Shown here piece by piece: positions 8,654 to 15,955 of a DNA stretch of 64,000 nucleotides (positions within the stretch are counted from its first letter, which is position 1; each line of letters begins with the position of its first letter). The notes under the pieces were generated by a model. The model made no database searches, was not told the origin of the DNA, and saw nothing but the letters and a program-made list of their open reading frames with translations. The position numbers and the translations under genes are program-made. The DNA is taken from positions 2,666,001 through 2,730,000 of the forward strand of contig CP036279.1 in NCBI GenBank assembly GCA_007748055.1. Reading direction: 5' to 3'. Origin of the DNA: Kolteria novifilia (GTDB lineage: Bacteria; Planctomycetota; Planctomycetia; Kolteriales; Kolteriaceae).

Positions 8654-9672
8654 CAGGGCCAGCGCATACTAAGTGGCTTTTCCAGTAAGAACTTCCATCA
8701 AGAAGTCGTCGCTCCAACCGCAGCTTCGGCGTTTCATCGCGATGCTGTCCTTGCCTGGATGTTGCTTCAGGAGAGAGAGCGTGAAACGATCGAGCCAAGC
8801 GAAATTCTCGCGGGCGCGTCGATCGCGGATACGTGAATCGTCCTCGCGATAGACGACGTCGAGAATCCAATGGCAGGAATTCTCGACCCCCCAGTGGCCG
8901 CGGACGGCACGGGCGAAACGTCGGACGCCCATCCCAAGACTACTGATGTAGCGGCGAATCTCGACCGTCTCTTTCCCGTCTCGCAGGCAGACCGCGATGA
9001 CCATGCCAATCGTCCGAAGTCCCGCCCACGCGGCCGAGTCCACCAGGCTTCGCGGAGCCGGCATCTGATAATAGGTTCGTGTCGTCGTGCGGCCGTGGGC
9101 GGTTTCGGTCGTCTCATGGCTACTAGGCTTCGTCTCAAGAGTTGATCGTCGGCCCGCGGCAACGTAGCCAGCCGAAGCCAGAGCCGACTCTTGAGACGGA
9201 GCCTAACCTTGCCAATGGCGAAGTCGTCTTCGGTCTCGACCAGAAAGGTGTCGGCGATCGCTGTCTCGAGGCTCTCTTGGTTACCCTTGACTGCCAATAC
9301 ATAGTCAGCTCCGCCCTCGACGATCTGCTGGGCGATCGCCTTCTGCGTTCCCATCGCGTCGATGGTGATGATCGCTCCTTGGAGATCGACCAACCGCAAT
9401 AGCTCGGGAATCGCCGTGATTTCGTTCGATTTCTCCTCGCAGGCGACCTGTCCCAACGACAGGCCCAACTCGCTGGCCCACAGGCTGACCGCGTGCAACG
9501 CTCCCAGCCCGCGTTTGCGGTCGTGGCTGCGGCGATTCGTCTTGCCATCGATGGCGAAGACCGGTTGACTAACAGCACCCTCTTCACAAGCCGCCTGCCG
9601 CAGTGACTCTAGCCAACCAAGAACACAGGATTGAAAGGCATCCGGTCGCAACGCCGCCAAGACCCGCGATGG
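8654..9672 (-). pseudogene. ISAs1-family transposase, truncated at 5' end and split by a MITE
   Basis: Leftward reading gives RVLAALRPDAFQ, then VFAIDGKTNRRSHD and VSLWASELGLSLGQV, the DDE core of ISAs1/H-repeat transposases, to about 9207. After the MITE insertion (9123-9206), the matching continuation YYQMPAPRSL, GHWGVENSCHWILDVVYREDDSRIR, NFAWLDRF and KRRSCGWSDDFLMEVL resumes in a different frame and stops at 8669. The N-terminal accessory domain is missing or frameshifted beyond 9672. The element end is recognisable as CAGGGCCAGCGCATACTAAG at 8654-8673, a typical ISAs1 terminal repeat that includes the stop codon. The opposite end was not found. It is inactive. Confidence 0.85.
9123..9206. 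mobile_element. MITE, short (84 bp) form, inserted in the ISAs1 transposase
   Basis: The inverted ends are GCTTCGTCTCAAGAGT (9127-9142) and its near-complement at 9187-9202, flanked by CTAG and CTAA (a TA-containing target). It has the same sequence as the element at 13880-14045 except that an internal block of about 82 bp is missing. The deletion joint falls at a shared CCCG. It has no coding capacity. It interrupts the transposase and shifts its frame. Confidence 0.85.
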
Positions 9673-9909
9673 TCATCGATCGCGGACGCTCGCGAAAGTC
9701 ACGGGACGACGTCCCGTCGGTTCCCGTCGCCGGATCGGTCGATCGCCGATTGCGGACCTCGTTTCCCAGACGACGTGGCGTTCCTTCCGCCTGGAATCCG
9801 ACACTGCGCGCGACGACTCGACCATCGAGCGCATGGATGGAGAGGTCAGCAATGGCTCTGCGAGTGAACCCTCTTCCTTGAAGAGGCTTCGTCGAAGCTG
9901 GAGTTGATG

Positions 9910-9958
9910 AAGAAAGCACGCCCGGTAGGATTCGAACCTACAACCGTCGGATTCGAAG
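9910..9958. repeat. attL: displaced 3' part of tRNA-Arg
   Basis: All 49 bases match 54728-54776. It covers the tRNA from the anticodon region through the T-arm and acceptor 3' strand plus seven flanking bases, but lacks the 5' half, so it is not a functional tRNA. The match ends abruptly at 9959, where phage sequence begins. Confidence 0.95.
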
Positions 9959-9971
9959 AACGTAGCGTAGC

Positions 9972-10045
9972 GACGTAAGCGCTTTTGCAGCAACAGTTTC
10001 AGGGTGAAAATGCTGTCAATGCTCTTTCTTGTGCGCGCTTACGTC
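9972..10045. promoter_or_regulatory. Inverted repeat between attL and integrase (candidate arm-type sites)
   Basis: GACGTAAGCGC at 9972-9982 is the exact reverse complement of GCGCTTACGTC at 10035-10045. A partly repeated CGTAGCGTAGCGACG lies just before the first copy. This position, between the attachment core and the integrase stop, is where arm-type integrase or excisionase sites usually lie. A transcription terminator is less likely, as the arms are 52 bp apart. Confidence 0.4.
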
Positions 10046-10073
10046 TTGGTTGGTAGCAGTCGGTATTGATTTC

Positions 10074-11177
10074 CTACGCCCAAGGGAGCGAGTCCAACGC
10101 GTTGCGCTTAGACTGATCGGTCGCCTTCGTATAGATATCCATGGTCATCTCAAGCGTGGCGTGACCAACGATCACTTGGACCGCTCTTGGGCTGGCCCCG
10201 TTGTTGATGGCTTCAGTTACAAACGTGACTCGCAGGCTATGGATGTCAACCGATCCGTTCGGTCGAGCATCTTCGATTTCAGCCCGTTGTTTGATGAGGC
10301 ATCGGCACTTGGCAAGGTCTTTCTTCTTGCATGGGCAAGTTCCAGCATAGGCGTAGAAGCGGCTGAGCAAGTTATTCCTCCAGGGGTGACCTGTCCTAGG
10401 AACCACGAAAATGGGATCCGTTGGCGCGGCCTCATCCTTTCGTTGCTCAATGAACTCAACAATACTGTCGATCAGCGGAACGTCCCGAGCCTTGCCAGAC
10501 TTCGCAAACTCGGACCGGACCGTTACCGTCTTCTCGTCCGCGTCATAGTCATCCAACGTCAAGTTGATCAATTCGTCTTTGCGGAGCCCAGTCGATACGA
10601 ACGTCTTCCACACAATCGCCAAGTGCGGTGGGCTGACGTCAATCAATCGCTTGACCTCATCTGGCGACAATGCCCGTCGTACCTTCCTTTTGATGTCGTG
10701 CTTCAGTGGCTCAAGCCCCTTGATCGGGTTGCTCTCGATTCGCCTCCACTTGACCGCCTTGTTCAAACAAATGTTGAGCGTGGTGATTTCCTTGTTGACG
10801 GTTCGCGGGCAGACGTTCCCCATCGATTGTCGCCATTCGCGATAACCTATCACTAGCGATGGAGTGATCATTGCCACTGTGACGACAGGGCGGTAGGATT
10901 CGAACTTGTCGAGATGTTGCCGGTACTCTCTCTCCATCCGCGTCGTCTGTTTCGCCCATTTCAAGAACTCTCGCTTGAGTTCGTCCCAAGGATATTTGTT
11001 GTCGAGCAAACCAAACGCAGCAAGCTCGACACGTGCCCGGAGCTCCGTGAGCATCTTTTTCGCCGAGTTGAAATCGGACGAAAGCCGCTTTCGGATCAGT
11101 TGGTTTTGGTGTCGAAACCACGCGTAGTAGACCTTGCCTCTCAACCGCATTCCTGGCGGAAGCTTTCGTGCGCTCAT
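10074..11177 (-). CDS. int: Phage tyrosine-recombinase integrase
   Basis: The protein has 367 residues. The N-terminal part (to about 65) resembles an arm-binding domain, the SAM-like core-binding domain spans about 66-160, and the catalytic domain about 168-362. The catalytic set is visible: Arg199 in STGLRKDELINL, His313 and Arg316 in HSLRVTF, His339 in VGHATLEMT, and the nucleophile Tyr349 in DIYTKA. A small Cys-rich insert, CPCKKKDLAKCRC (281-293), lies between the second and third catalytic motifs and could bind a metal. It would catalyse site-specific recombination at tRNA-Arg. It begins two bases after the stop of the upstream small HTH gene, so the two are probably co-translated. Confidence 0.93.
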   Translation of the reverse strand: MSARKLPPGMRLRGKVYYAWFRHQNQLIRKRLSSDFNSAKKMLTELRARVELAAFGLLDNKYPWDELKREFLKWAKQTTRMEREYRQHLDKFESYRPVVTVAMITPSLVIGYREWRQSMGNVCPRTVNKEITTLNICLNKAVKWRRIESNPIKGLEPLKHDIKRKVRRALSPDEVKRLIDVSPPHLAIVWKTFVSTGLRKDELINLTLDDYDADEKTVTVRSEFAKSGKARDVPLIDSIVEFIEQRKDEAAPTDPIFVVPRTGHPWRNNLLSRFYAYAGTCPCKKKDLAKCRCLIKQRAEIEDARPNGSVDIHSLRVTFVTEAINNGASPRAVQVIVGHATLEMTMDIYTKATDQSKRNALDSLPWA

Positions 11178-11179
11178 CG

Positions 11180-11539
11180 CTAGAACTCCTCATCGTCTGA
11201 CCTGTCGTCAATCGCCTCCATGCGTCCATCGTCCATCTTGAATCCACGCCGCGGCGGAACCTCATGCGCTCTCATGCTCGCCTGATAGGCACGACGAAAC
11301 CGCTGGTTGCTGCTCAGCGTCGAGCGATCACAGCCAGCCGCTTTCGCGATCTCCGCAATCGATCGTTGAGACCAATGCCATGTGTCGGAGTAGAGGATGG
11401 CGAGGGCTCGGCCGACGGCGTCGGCGCCCAGATCCTCGTTGGTGTGGGTGGTCGTACCCAACGAGAGGTTTCCTTCCTCGTCGATGTCGACCACGATACG
11501 GGCCAAGAGCTCAATCAAACCGATACGTTGCTTCTTCAT
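11180..11539 (-). CDS. Small HTH protein upstream of integrase (possible excision control)
   Basis: The protein has 119 residues. A helix-turn-helix-like segment, WSQRSIAEIAKAAGCDRSTLS (about 56-76), is followed by a basic stretch NQRFRRAY. The N-terminal half is acidic and of unknown fold. The start is ATG at 11539 with AAGGACGG upstream. It ends two bases before the integrase start. This position and the HTH suggest a DNA-binding regulator, perhaps a recombination directionality factor, but the sequence does not match a known excisionase that I recognise. Confidence 0.55.
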   Translation of the reverse strand: MKKQRIGLIELLARIVVDIDEEGNLSLGTTTHTNEDLGADAVGRALAILYSDTWHWSQRSIAEIAKAAGCDRSTLSSNQRFRRAYQASMRAHEVPPRRGFKMDDGRMEAIDDRSDDEEF

Positions 11540-12198
11540 TTGTTGTGCCGTCCTTCATGGACGGCCGGCAAGAGAGCCTTGACCTAGGCGCGCGTACCAT
11601 CTACGATACGGGCACAAGATCAAATCCATTGCGTGGACTTGTGTAGGGCCGGGAAAGGCTGCAACCTTTGCCGGCCCGCTCTTTGCGCGGCCGCAAAATC
11701 ACGTCAAGTTGTCGAAATCAGTTGATCAGATCAGGGATTGGTCACGTGATGTGGGGCCTCCGCGCAGAGCGCCACCCTGACCGAACAGAGCTACTACGGG
11801 TCAAAGGTAACCCGCCCAATGCCTCGCGACAAAGGGACTCTGAAGCGGTCAGGGCGACGCTCTTCAGCTTTTGGTGATTTGCGAAAGCTGCGAACACGGT
11901 AAGGCACCTTTGAGTTTTAGTGGGGTCAACGTACCCCTCTACCTTCGTCCCATCAAGTCTGATTCATCGAATTCTCATGTTGGGGAAATCCCCAACGGGC
12001 GCGACTCATTCGCGTTGCCGTTGGAGAAGCCTGCGCAAGTGATGGGTTCGCGGTTGCCCGCGCGGGGATAGAAGTGGCATCGGTGATGGAGTGCGTGAGC
12101 GTCGCGATGGGTCCGGGCTTGTCCGTGAGCCCCTGGGCTTGGCCAGTTGGCAGAGCATTCCGTTGCTCAGGACCACGACTTCCACGAGTGTACAAGCG
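11540..12198. other. Non-coding stretch with a 12-bp stem hairpin
   Basis: No convincing gene is seen in about 660 bases. A hairpin at 11645-11676 has a 7-bp GGGCCGG/CCGGCCC stem, one G-G mismatch, then AAAGG/CCTTT and a six-base loop. Neither flank has a proper T-tract, so it is not a clear terminator. The region probably holds the integrase promoter and operators. Confidence 0.45.
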
Positions 12199-12462
12199 CT
12201 AACCGAAAACGCAACCGATATCCCGGGCGATCCGGGGAGTTTGCCTAATGTGGATAGGCTGTCGGTTTTCGCTGGTTCGCTTGAGGTATAGTGCGATCGC
12301 CTGCTTGAGACTGGTCGCTCCGAGCTTCCGCTGCGCGCTGGAACTCCACCGTTCGACAGTTCGGACAGACACCCCTAGCTTTGCCGCAATCTCATCCAGA
12401 TTAAGGTTTTGCGAAGAGAGCTTGAGGACGCGAAGTTCGTCCTCATCGATCCGTCGATGCAT
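12199..12462 (-). CDS. LuxR/GerE-type HTH regulator (small)
   Basis: The protein has 87 residues from ATG at 12462 (an extension to 12525 is possible). The central segment has the GerE fold pattern: LKLSSQNLNLDEIAAKLGVS, then VRTVERW, then AQRKLGATSLKQAIALYL. There is no receiver or ligand domain, so it is a free-standing DNA-binding domain. Lying between the integrase block and the divergent thermonuclease gene, it may control lysogeny or the neighbouring cargo. Confidence 0.7.
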   Translation of the reverse strand: MHRRIDEDELRVLKLSSQNLNLDEIAAKLGVSVRTVERWSSSAQRKLGATSLKQAIALYLKRTSENRQPIHIRQTPRIARDIGCVFG

Positions 12463-12525
12463 GTTCTCAGGCTTTCGCTGCGCGGTCAGGTGTCGTGGCA
12501 GTAGAGGTGTGGTTGAAACCGCCAC

Positions 12526-12784
12526 GAATTTTCTGAAGTTGTCCTAGTTGAATCTACGCTCCAAACGTGGCTTTTCGACGCAAGTTATTGGGAAACAAGT
12601 CGTTATGGGGCCAAGTCCCCATTCCGTGATCAACTACACCGGTCGGGGCTTGGCGTGAGTCGTGGGGTGCAATCAGGAGGGCTATCGGCGTGGTTGCCCG
12701 CTAGGGAAACCCCTAATGCCTTCACACGCACGCCAGCCCACAATACAGCCGACAACTCACCCCGTGCGCAACGGAGACATACCC
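12526..12784. other. Divergent intergenic region
   Basis: This lies between the leftward LuxR-type gene and the rightward thermonuclease gene and should hold promoters for both. I see no further gene in it. Confidence 0.4.
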
Positions 12785-13273
12785 ATGGCCCCCAGGATCG
12801 CTCTCACGGCCCTCGCTCTCGTCCTCATCTCGTCATCCGCATGGGCGGGGGAACGGCCCGCTGTGGCGTTCACAGGGCGAGCGGTGAAGGTTGTCGACGG
12901 TGACACGGTCGACGTGCTGCGCGACGGCAAAGCAGTGCGAGTGCGTCTTGCCTCGATCGACTGCCCGGAGCGGGGGCAACCGTTCGGCAAGGTTGCGACC
13001 GACTACGTGCTCGATCGCTGCGGCGGGAAGAATGTCGCGGTGGTGGTCACGGATACCGATCGGTACGGCCGGCTCGTCGGGTTTGTGATCGTCGATGGGC
13101 GGTCAGTCAACCACGAGCTGGTGACACAAGGGCTCGCCTGGTGGTATCGTAAGTACGCAGAGGGGGACGAAGTGCTCGAGCGGCTGGAAGCGGAGGCTCG
13201 AGAGTCACACCGCGGACTGTGGGCGGACGAGATTCCGATACCGCCGTGGGATTGGAGGCGAGGGAAGAGATGA
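12785..13273 (+). CDS. Secreted thermonuclease (SNase-like)
   Basis: The protein has 162 residues. A Sec signal peptide covers about 1-22 (hydrophobic core, AWAG cleavage). The SNase OB-fold follows with the calcium-site Asp pair in VVDGDT (Asp38, Asp40) and all three catalytic residues: Arg54 and Glu62 in RLASIDCPERGQPFG, and Arg96 in DRYGRLVG. The family cleaves DNA and RNA outside the cytoplasm. The start at 12785 has CGGAGAC seven bases upstream. It is rightward, against the phage's main direction, next to the integrase module: a typical cargo position. It may help nutrient scavenging or degrade competing DNA. Confidence 0.88.
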   Translation: MAPRIALTALALVLISSSAWAGERPAVAFTGRAVKVVDGDTVDVLRDGKAVRVRLASIDCPERGQPFGKVATDYVLDRCGGKNVAVVVTDTDRYGRLVGFVIVDGRSVNHELVTQGLAWWYRKYAEGDEVLERLEAEARESHRGLWADEIPIPPWDWRRGKR

Positions 13274-13392
13274 ACGCGGACGAGATGATCCAACAGATCA
13301 ATCGCAACCAGATCCTATTCTTGTCTGATGCGGATTCTGTCAAGGCCCGCTGTGCGCTAGCGTGTGAGTCAACATCAATATCGTTGGCGTGA
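13270..13392 (+). CDS. Small hypothetical ORF overlapping thermonuclease stop; possibly frameshifted
   Basis: Its ATG overlaps the thermonuclease TGA (ATGA), a coupling pattern. The 40-residue product starts MNADEMIQQINRNQILFL. Just after it, another frame (about 13366-13495) reads INIVGVTHKDEDGRDE and then NGCTLWVGDVIRC, which looks coding but has no start. One frameshift near 13360 would join them into an approximately 75-residue protein. I do not recognise the family. Confidence 0.35.
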   Translation: MNADEMIQQINRNQILFLSDADSVKARCALACESTSISLA

Positions 13393-13523
13393 CCCACAAG
13401 GACGAAGATGGTCGCGACGAGTGCAAGATGGCCGTTACGAGCAACGGTTGCACACTCTGGGTCGGAGACGTAATTCGTTGCCGAAATCCCCAATGACAAC
13501 AGCCCGAAGGGCTGAGCTGGTGG

Positions 13524-13862
13524 CTAGCATGCGTAGGACGTGAGACCGTCAGCACTCCAGACACGAGGCAGACCTAGCTCGGTCGCCACCAGTTGAGCCG
13601 TCGTGTCGTCCGCCCATTCTGCGGACCGCTCCCAATGGGCGTAGCACGTCGACAGCCGGACAGGCCGATCAAGGCTCGACAGGCGGACGACTCGTACCAT
13701 CTCCCCATCGTCGATCGCGACCCATGATGACGTTCGTCCTAGCTCCGACAGATCGTAGTGAACGATCGGGAACGTCTCGCGTTCCGGCGCGAGGCTGGCC
13801 AACCTCCCGAGAAGATCGCATGCGTCCTTGCGGATCGCTACCTCGTCGTACCATTCGGCCAT
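13524..13862 (-). CDS. Hypothetical protein with MITE just upstream
   Basis: The protein has 112 residues from ATG at 13862 (MAEWYDEVAIRKDACDLLGR). It is acidic, with no signal peptide or membrane helix, and no family was recognised. The frame remains open upstream only because it reads through the MITE at 13880-14045, so the longer reading is not real. The MITE inserted 17 bases before the start may have separated the gene from its promoter or supplied one. Confidence 0.55.
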   Translation of the reverse strand: MAEWYDEVAIRKDACDLLGRLASLAPERETFPIVHYDLSELGRTSSWVAIDDGEMVRVVRLSSLDRPVRLSTCYAHWERSAEWADDTTAQLVATELGLPRVWSADGLTSYAC

Positions 13863-13879
13863 GGCTGGGGCTCCTAGTG

Positions 13880-14045
13880 CTAGGCTTCGTCTCAAAAGTT
13901 GATCGTCGGCCCGAGGCACAGCGAGTTGGTGGGGGACGAGGAGGTCGAAACAGGCGAATCCGTTGGATTCGTCGATGCAGACCGACAAAGTCCCGCGGCA
14001 ACGTAGCCAGCCGAAGCCAGAGCCGACTTTTGAGACGAAGCCTAG
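13880..14045. mobile_element. MITE, long (166 bp) form
   Basis: The terminal inverted repeats are perfect: GCTTCGTCTCAAAAGT at 13884-13899 and its reverse complement at 14026-14041, each bordered by CTAG. Ends and left/right arms match the 84-bp copy at 9123-9206, which lacks this copy's centre. It has no ORF of its own. The TA/CTAG target and the end sequence suggest mobilisation by an IS5- or Tc1/IS630-like transposase; that is inference, and no such transposase is in the window. Confidence 0.88.
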
Positions 14046-14055
14046 CTGCGGTCGA

Positions 14056-14427
14056 CTAGTCAATCACCTCGTAACCTCCGGCCCATTTGGTCGGCTGGCG
14101 GCCCTTCTCGTGTTTCCGAGGGTGCCGCAGGGCCGCGACGATCACGGCGACTTGGGCGGTGAACGGCAACTTATCGCCGCACGACTCGGGGGACTGGACG
14201 ATCGAGCCGAATCGCTCGGCGAGGTCGCCGCCTCCTCCGCCGAGCAGATTGCACGTGACCTCGCCTTCCCAGGCTGATTTGATCTCGGACGAGCCTATCT
14301 CCACGTGATCGCGGAAATAGGCTTTAGCGTCGCACACGTGCCACGGGGCGGGAATGGCGACGGCGATCACGGTTCCCCGCGATAGATCTTTTGCCTGTTT
14401 GCCTGATAGGTGGTAGCGGACGCGCAT
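14056..14427 (-). CDS. Hypothetical protein
   Basis: The protein has 123 residues starting MRVRYHLSGKQAKDLSRG. A glycine run (LLGGGGGDL) lies in the middle. The first half alternates hydrophobic and polar residues as in a beta-rich fold. No signal peptide and no family were recognised. It is part of the leftward small-gene cluster (15.1 to 13.5 kb) transcribed from the repressor-type promoter at about 15.12 kb. Confidence 0.6.
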   Translation of the reverse strand: MRVRYHLSGKQAKDLSRGTVIAVAIPAPWHVCDAKAYFRDHVEIGSSEIKSAWEGEVTCNLLGGGGGDLAERFGSIVQSPESCGDKLPFTAQVAVIVAALRHPRKHEKGRQPTKWAGGYEVID

Positions 14428-14496
14428 GCTGCCCTCGCTTGGTTGTTGGTGGCTCGCAATGGGGCCAAGCCCTTGGGGCGTGGCGAGTATCGCCGA

Positions 14497-14916
14497 TCAC
14501 CGACAGGCCAATGCTCCGTAAATCGCCAGAGAGGACGCCCAGGACTCGGTCGACTTGTCCCAGTGATACGGCCCCTGCCAGCCATTATCACCGCCCCGGA
14601 AGCGGTTGACGAAATTATACGCCTTCAGTTTGGATGGCAGTTCTCTGACTCGTCCATCTAGATGGACGGAGACGAATTTTTTGTCGCTCTCGACCATCCG
14701 GCCATTGATTTCTCCCGCGAACCGCTTGCTTTCGTCGTCCCTGTCGGGGGCCTCAATCGGCCACGACGTATCCCAGATCTCCATTCCGTTCCAGTATGGC
14801 CACCGCTCGGACGAGGACACGAGCAACCGGAGATGATGGGCAATCTCCGAGCGTAGCTGCTGGATGCTGGGAGGCAGTTGGCCCCTTTTCTTTTCAGCGA
14901 CCTCCCGCCAAACCAT
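14497..14916 (-). CDS. Hypothetical protein
   Basis: The protein has 139 residues and is rich in Trp and charged residues (for example WPYWNGMEIWDTSWP and HWDKSTESWAS). No family was recognised. It overlaps the preceding small gene by 23 bases, consistent with one leftward operon. It is likely cytoplasmic. Confidence 0.6.
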   Translation of the reverse strand: MVWREVAEKKRGQLPPSIQQLRSEIAHHLRLLVSSSERWPYWNGMEIWDTSWPIEAPDRDDESKRFAGEINGRMVESDKKFVSVHLDGRVRELPSKLKAYNFVNRFRGGDNGWQGPYHWDKSTESWASSLAIYGALACR

Positions 14917-15055
14917 GGTACACGTTGATCGGCCCCTTCCAGGGATTCATCGACCCGCGAATCCCGCTCTCGTATAAGTGGTCGGCTATCGCCTTCGGTG
15001 ACCCGAGCGTCTCCAGGCTGTTGATCGCGGCTTCGACCGCGTCGCTTCCCCTCAT
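14894..15055 (-). CDS. Small hypothetical protein, first gene after an operator-type promoter
   Basis: The protein has 53 residues from ATG at 15055 (MRGSDAVEAAINSLETLGS), with GGAGGG seven bases upstream. The longer reading to 15142 would begin upstream of the promoter at 15115-15142 and is rejected. A short helical segment, SPKAIADHLYESGI, resembles a single HTH or winged-helix helix pair, perhaps a small winged-helix protein. Confidence 0.55.
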   Translation of the reverse strand: MRGSDAVEAAINSLETLGSPKAIADHLYESGIRGSMNPWKGPINVYHGLAGGR

Positions 15056-15114
15056 CCCTCTACCCTCCTCATCGGCCCGCGTCGCCCCGTGTGTCGCGTT
15101 TGCTTTACACTCAT

Positions 15115-15142
15115 ATAGTAGCATCTTGCAGAATCGTGTCAA
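15115..15142 (-). promoter_or_regulatory. Sigma-70-type promoter with repressor operator
   Basis: On the minus strand: TTGACA (15142-15137), a 16-base spacer, then TACTAT (15120-15115), with TG before the -10. The spacer contains the repeated motif ATTCTGCA followed by N3 and TGC (15134-15121), a GCA-N3-TGC dyad. It drives the 15.05-13.5 kb small genes. Confidence 0.75.
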
Positions 15143-15151
15143 CTGCGTTTG

Positions 15152-15421
15152 CTAGGATTTTGCAGAATCGCTAGCGAACTCATCCACGGCCTTGACCAGC
15201 GTACTGGGCTTGCACCCCACCACCCTGGCGATCGCAATGATCTGCCGCACGGTGGGCACATGTTTGCCGCTCTCGTAGCGACCGAGCAACGTGTGGTTGC
15301 TCTGGATGGCGTTGGCCAGCTCGGCCAACTTGAGCCCCTTGCGCATCCGTTGCTTGCGAATGGCGGCCCCTAGGGCTCCCTCTGGCGTGGTGGTATCTGG
15401 CTCGGCTAATGGCCTGGGCAT
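15152..15421 (-). CDS. XRE-family HTH repressor (cI/Cro-like)
   Basis: The protein has 89 residues from ATG at 15421, preceded by GAAAGGAAA. The HTH_3 domain occupies most of the protein: GAALGAAIRKQRMRKGLKLA, then ELANAIQSNHTLLGRYESGK, then the VPTVRQIIAIARVVGC helix. It lacks the C-terminal peptidase domain of LexA-type repressors, so induction would not be by RecA-driven self-cleavage. Its own promoter and two neighbouring ones carry the same TTCTGCA operator, and one further copy overlaps its stop codon at 15161-15168. It is the best candidate for the lysogeny repressor or for control of the small-gene cargo. Confidence 0.8.
   Translation of the reverse strand: MPRPLAEPDTTTPEGALGAAIRKQRMRKGLKLAELANAIQSNHTLLGRYESGKHVPTVRQIIAIARVVGCKPSTLVKAVDEFASDSAKS
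15161..15168 (-). promoter_or_regulatory. Operator-like copy at the repressor stop codon
   Basis: ATTCTGCA on the minus strand, inside the last codons of the repressor gene, in the context GATTCTGCAAAATCC. It lacks an adjacent -10 box, so it may be an auxiliary operator. Confidence 0.5.
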
Positions 15422-15457
15422 GGGTGTTTCCTTTCGTGTTCCCGACGCTGCCACACT

Positions 15458-15477
15458 ATTGTAGCAGCGTGCAGAAT
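15458..15477 (-). promoter_or_regulatory. Repressor promoter with operator
   Basis: On the minus strand ATTCTGCA (15477-15470), CGC, then TGC and the -10 box TACAAT (15463-15458). The TGC before TACAAT makes an extended -10; no good -35 is seen. It lies 37 bases before the repressor start and shares the operator of the two other promoters, which suggests autoregulation. Confidence 0.65.
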
Positions 15478-15494
15478 GCAACGGGAATGGAGGT

Positions 15495-15650
15495 TCAGTC
15501 AACATCCTCCAGGCAAATGATAGCTTGCCTGAGATTGCTCACCGCATCCTCCAGGGCCTCGCGGTTGCCTTGATCCTCCTCCAGGCCGATCCGCTTGGAG
15601 AGAGTGGCGACCATCTCGTTGAGTGCCGCAATCATCTGTTGCTCGGTCAT
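15495..15650 (-). CDS. Small coiled-coil-like hypothetical protein
   Basis: The protein has 51 residues, starting MTEQQMIAALNEMVATLSKR, with an excellent ribosome site (AGGAGG, six bases before ATG at 15650). The sequence is helical and acidic with heptad-like leucines. It lies between two operator-bearing promoters in the regulatory region. Function unknown; it could modulate the repressor. Confidence 0.6.
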   Translation of the reverse strand: MTEQQMIAALNEMVATLSKRIGLEEDQGNREALEDAVSNLRQAIICLEDVD

Positions 15651-15706
15651 CGTCTACCTCCTGGTCTCGGACCGCCCCGAAGGGCGGCCGTCCTTGGCCC
15701 CTGGTC

Positions 15707-15871
15707 TCACCTCTTGATCGTGTTGTAAAACTTCGCCGCCTCGTCCGACCCTACCAGGGACTCCAGGCATTCGAGCATGTTCCAGGTCTCCTTTTCGTCC
15801 TTCGCCTCGATCGCGTCGAAGAGCATCGTCTTGCAGATCTGAGTCTTGGCTTTCTTACTGAGTCCCCACAT
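15707..15871 (-). CDS. Small hypothetical protein under operator-type promoter
   Basis: The protein has 54 residues from ATG at 15871 (MWGLSKKAKTQICKTMLFDA), with GGGAGACGAGGA upstream. It is helical, with three Cys overall. The longer reading to 15937 would start upstream of the promoter at 15910-15937. No family was recognised. Confidence 0.6.
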   Translation of the reverse strand: MWGLSKKAKTQICKTMLFDAIEAKDEKETWNMLECLESLVGSDEAAKFYNTIKR

Positions 15872-15909
15872 TTCCTCGTCTCCCTTGGTTGCGTGTGCCT
15901 TACACTTGA

Positions 15910-15937
15910 ATAATAGCACAGTGCAGAAACAACGCAA
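15910..15937 (-). promoter_or_regulatory. Sigma-70-type promoter with repressor operator
   Basis: On the minus strand: TTGCGT (15937-15932), a 16-base spacer, then TATTAT (15915-15910), preceded by TGC. The spacer contains TTTCTGCACTGTGC (15929-15916), the same GCA-N3-TGC operator as at 15.12 and 15.47 kb. Confidence 0.7.
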
Positions 15938-15955
15938 GGGAGTATTCGAGAATTT

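Noticed and set aside
9584-9919. A separate gene between the ISAs1 remnant and attL
   Set aside because: Its product has no family features. The region looks like the decayed 5' end of the transposase and flanking non-coding sequence.
9910-9958. A second tRNA-Arg gene at the left end
   Set aside because: Only the 3' part is present; the acceptor 5' strand and D-arm are missing. It is the displaced attachment-site half.
11645-11676. Rho-independent terminator
   Set aside because: The stem is strong but interrupted by a mismatch, and neither side has a T-tract.
13863-14063. An N-terminal extension of the 13524-13862 gene
   Set aside because: It is translated MITE sequence; the native start is after the insertion.
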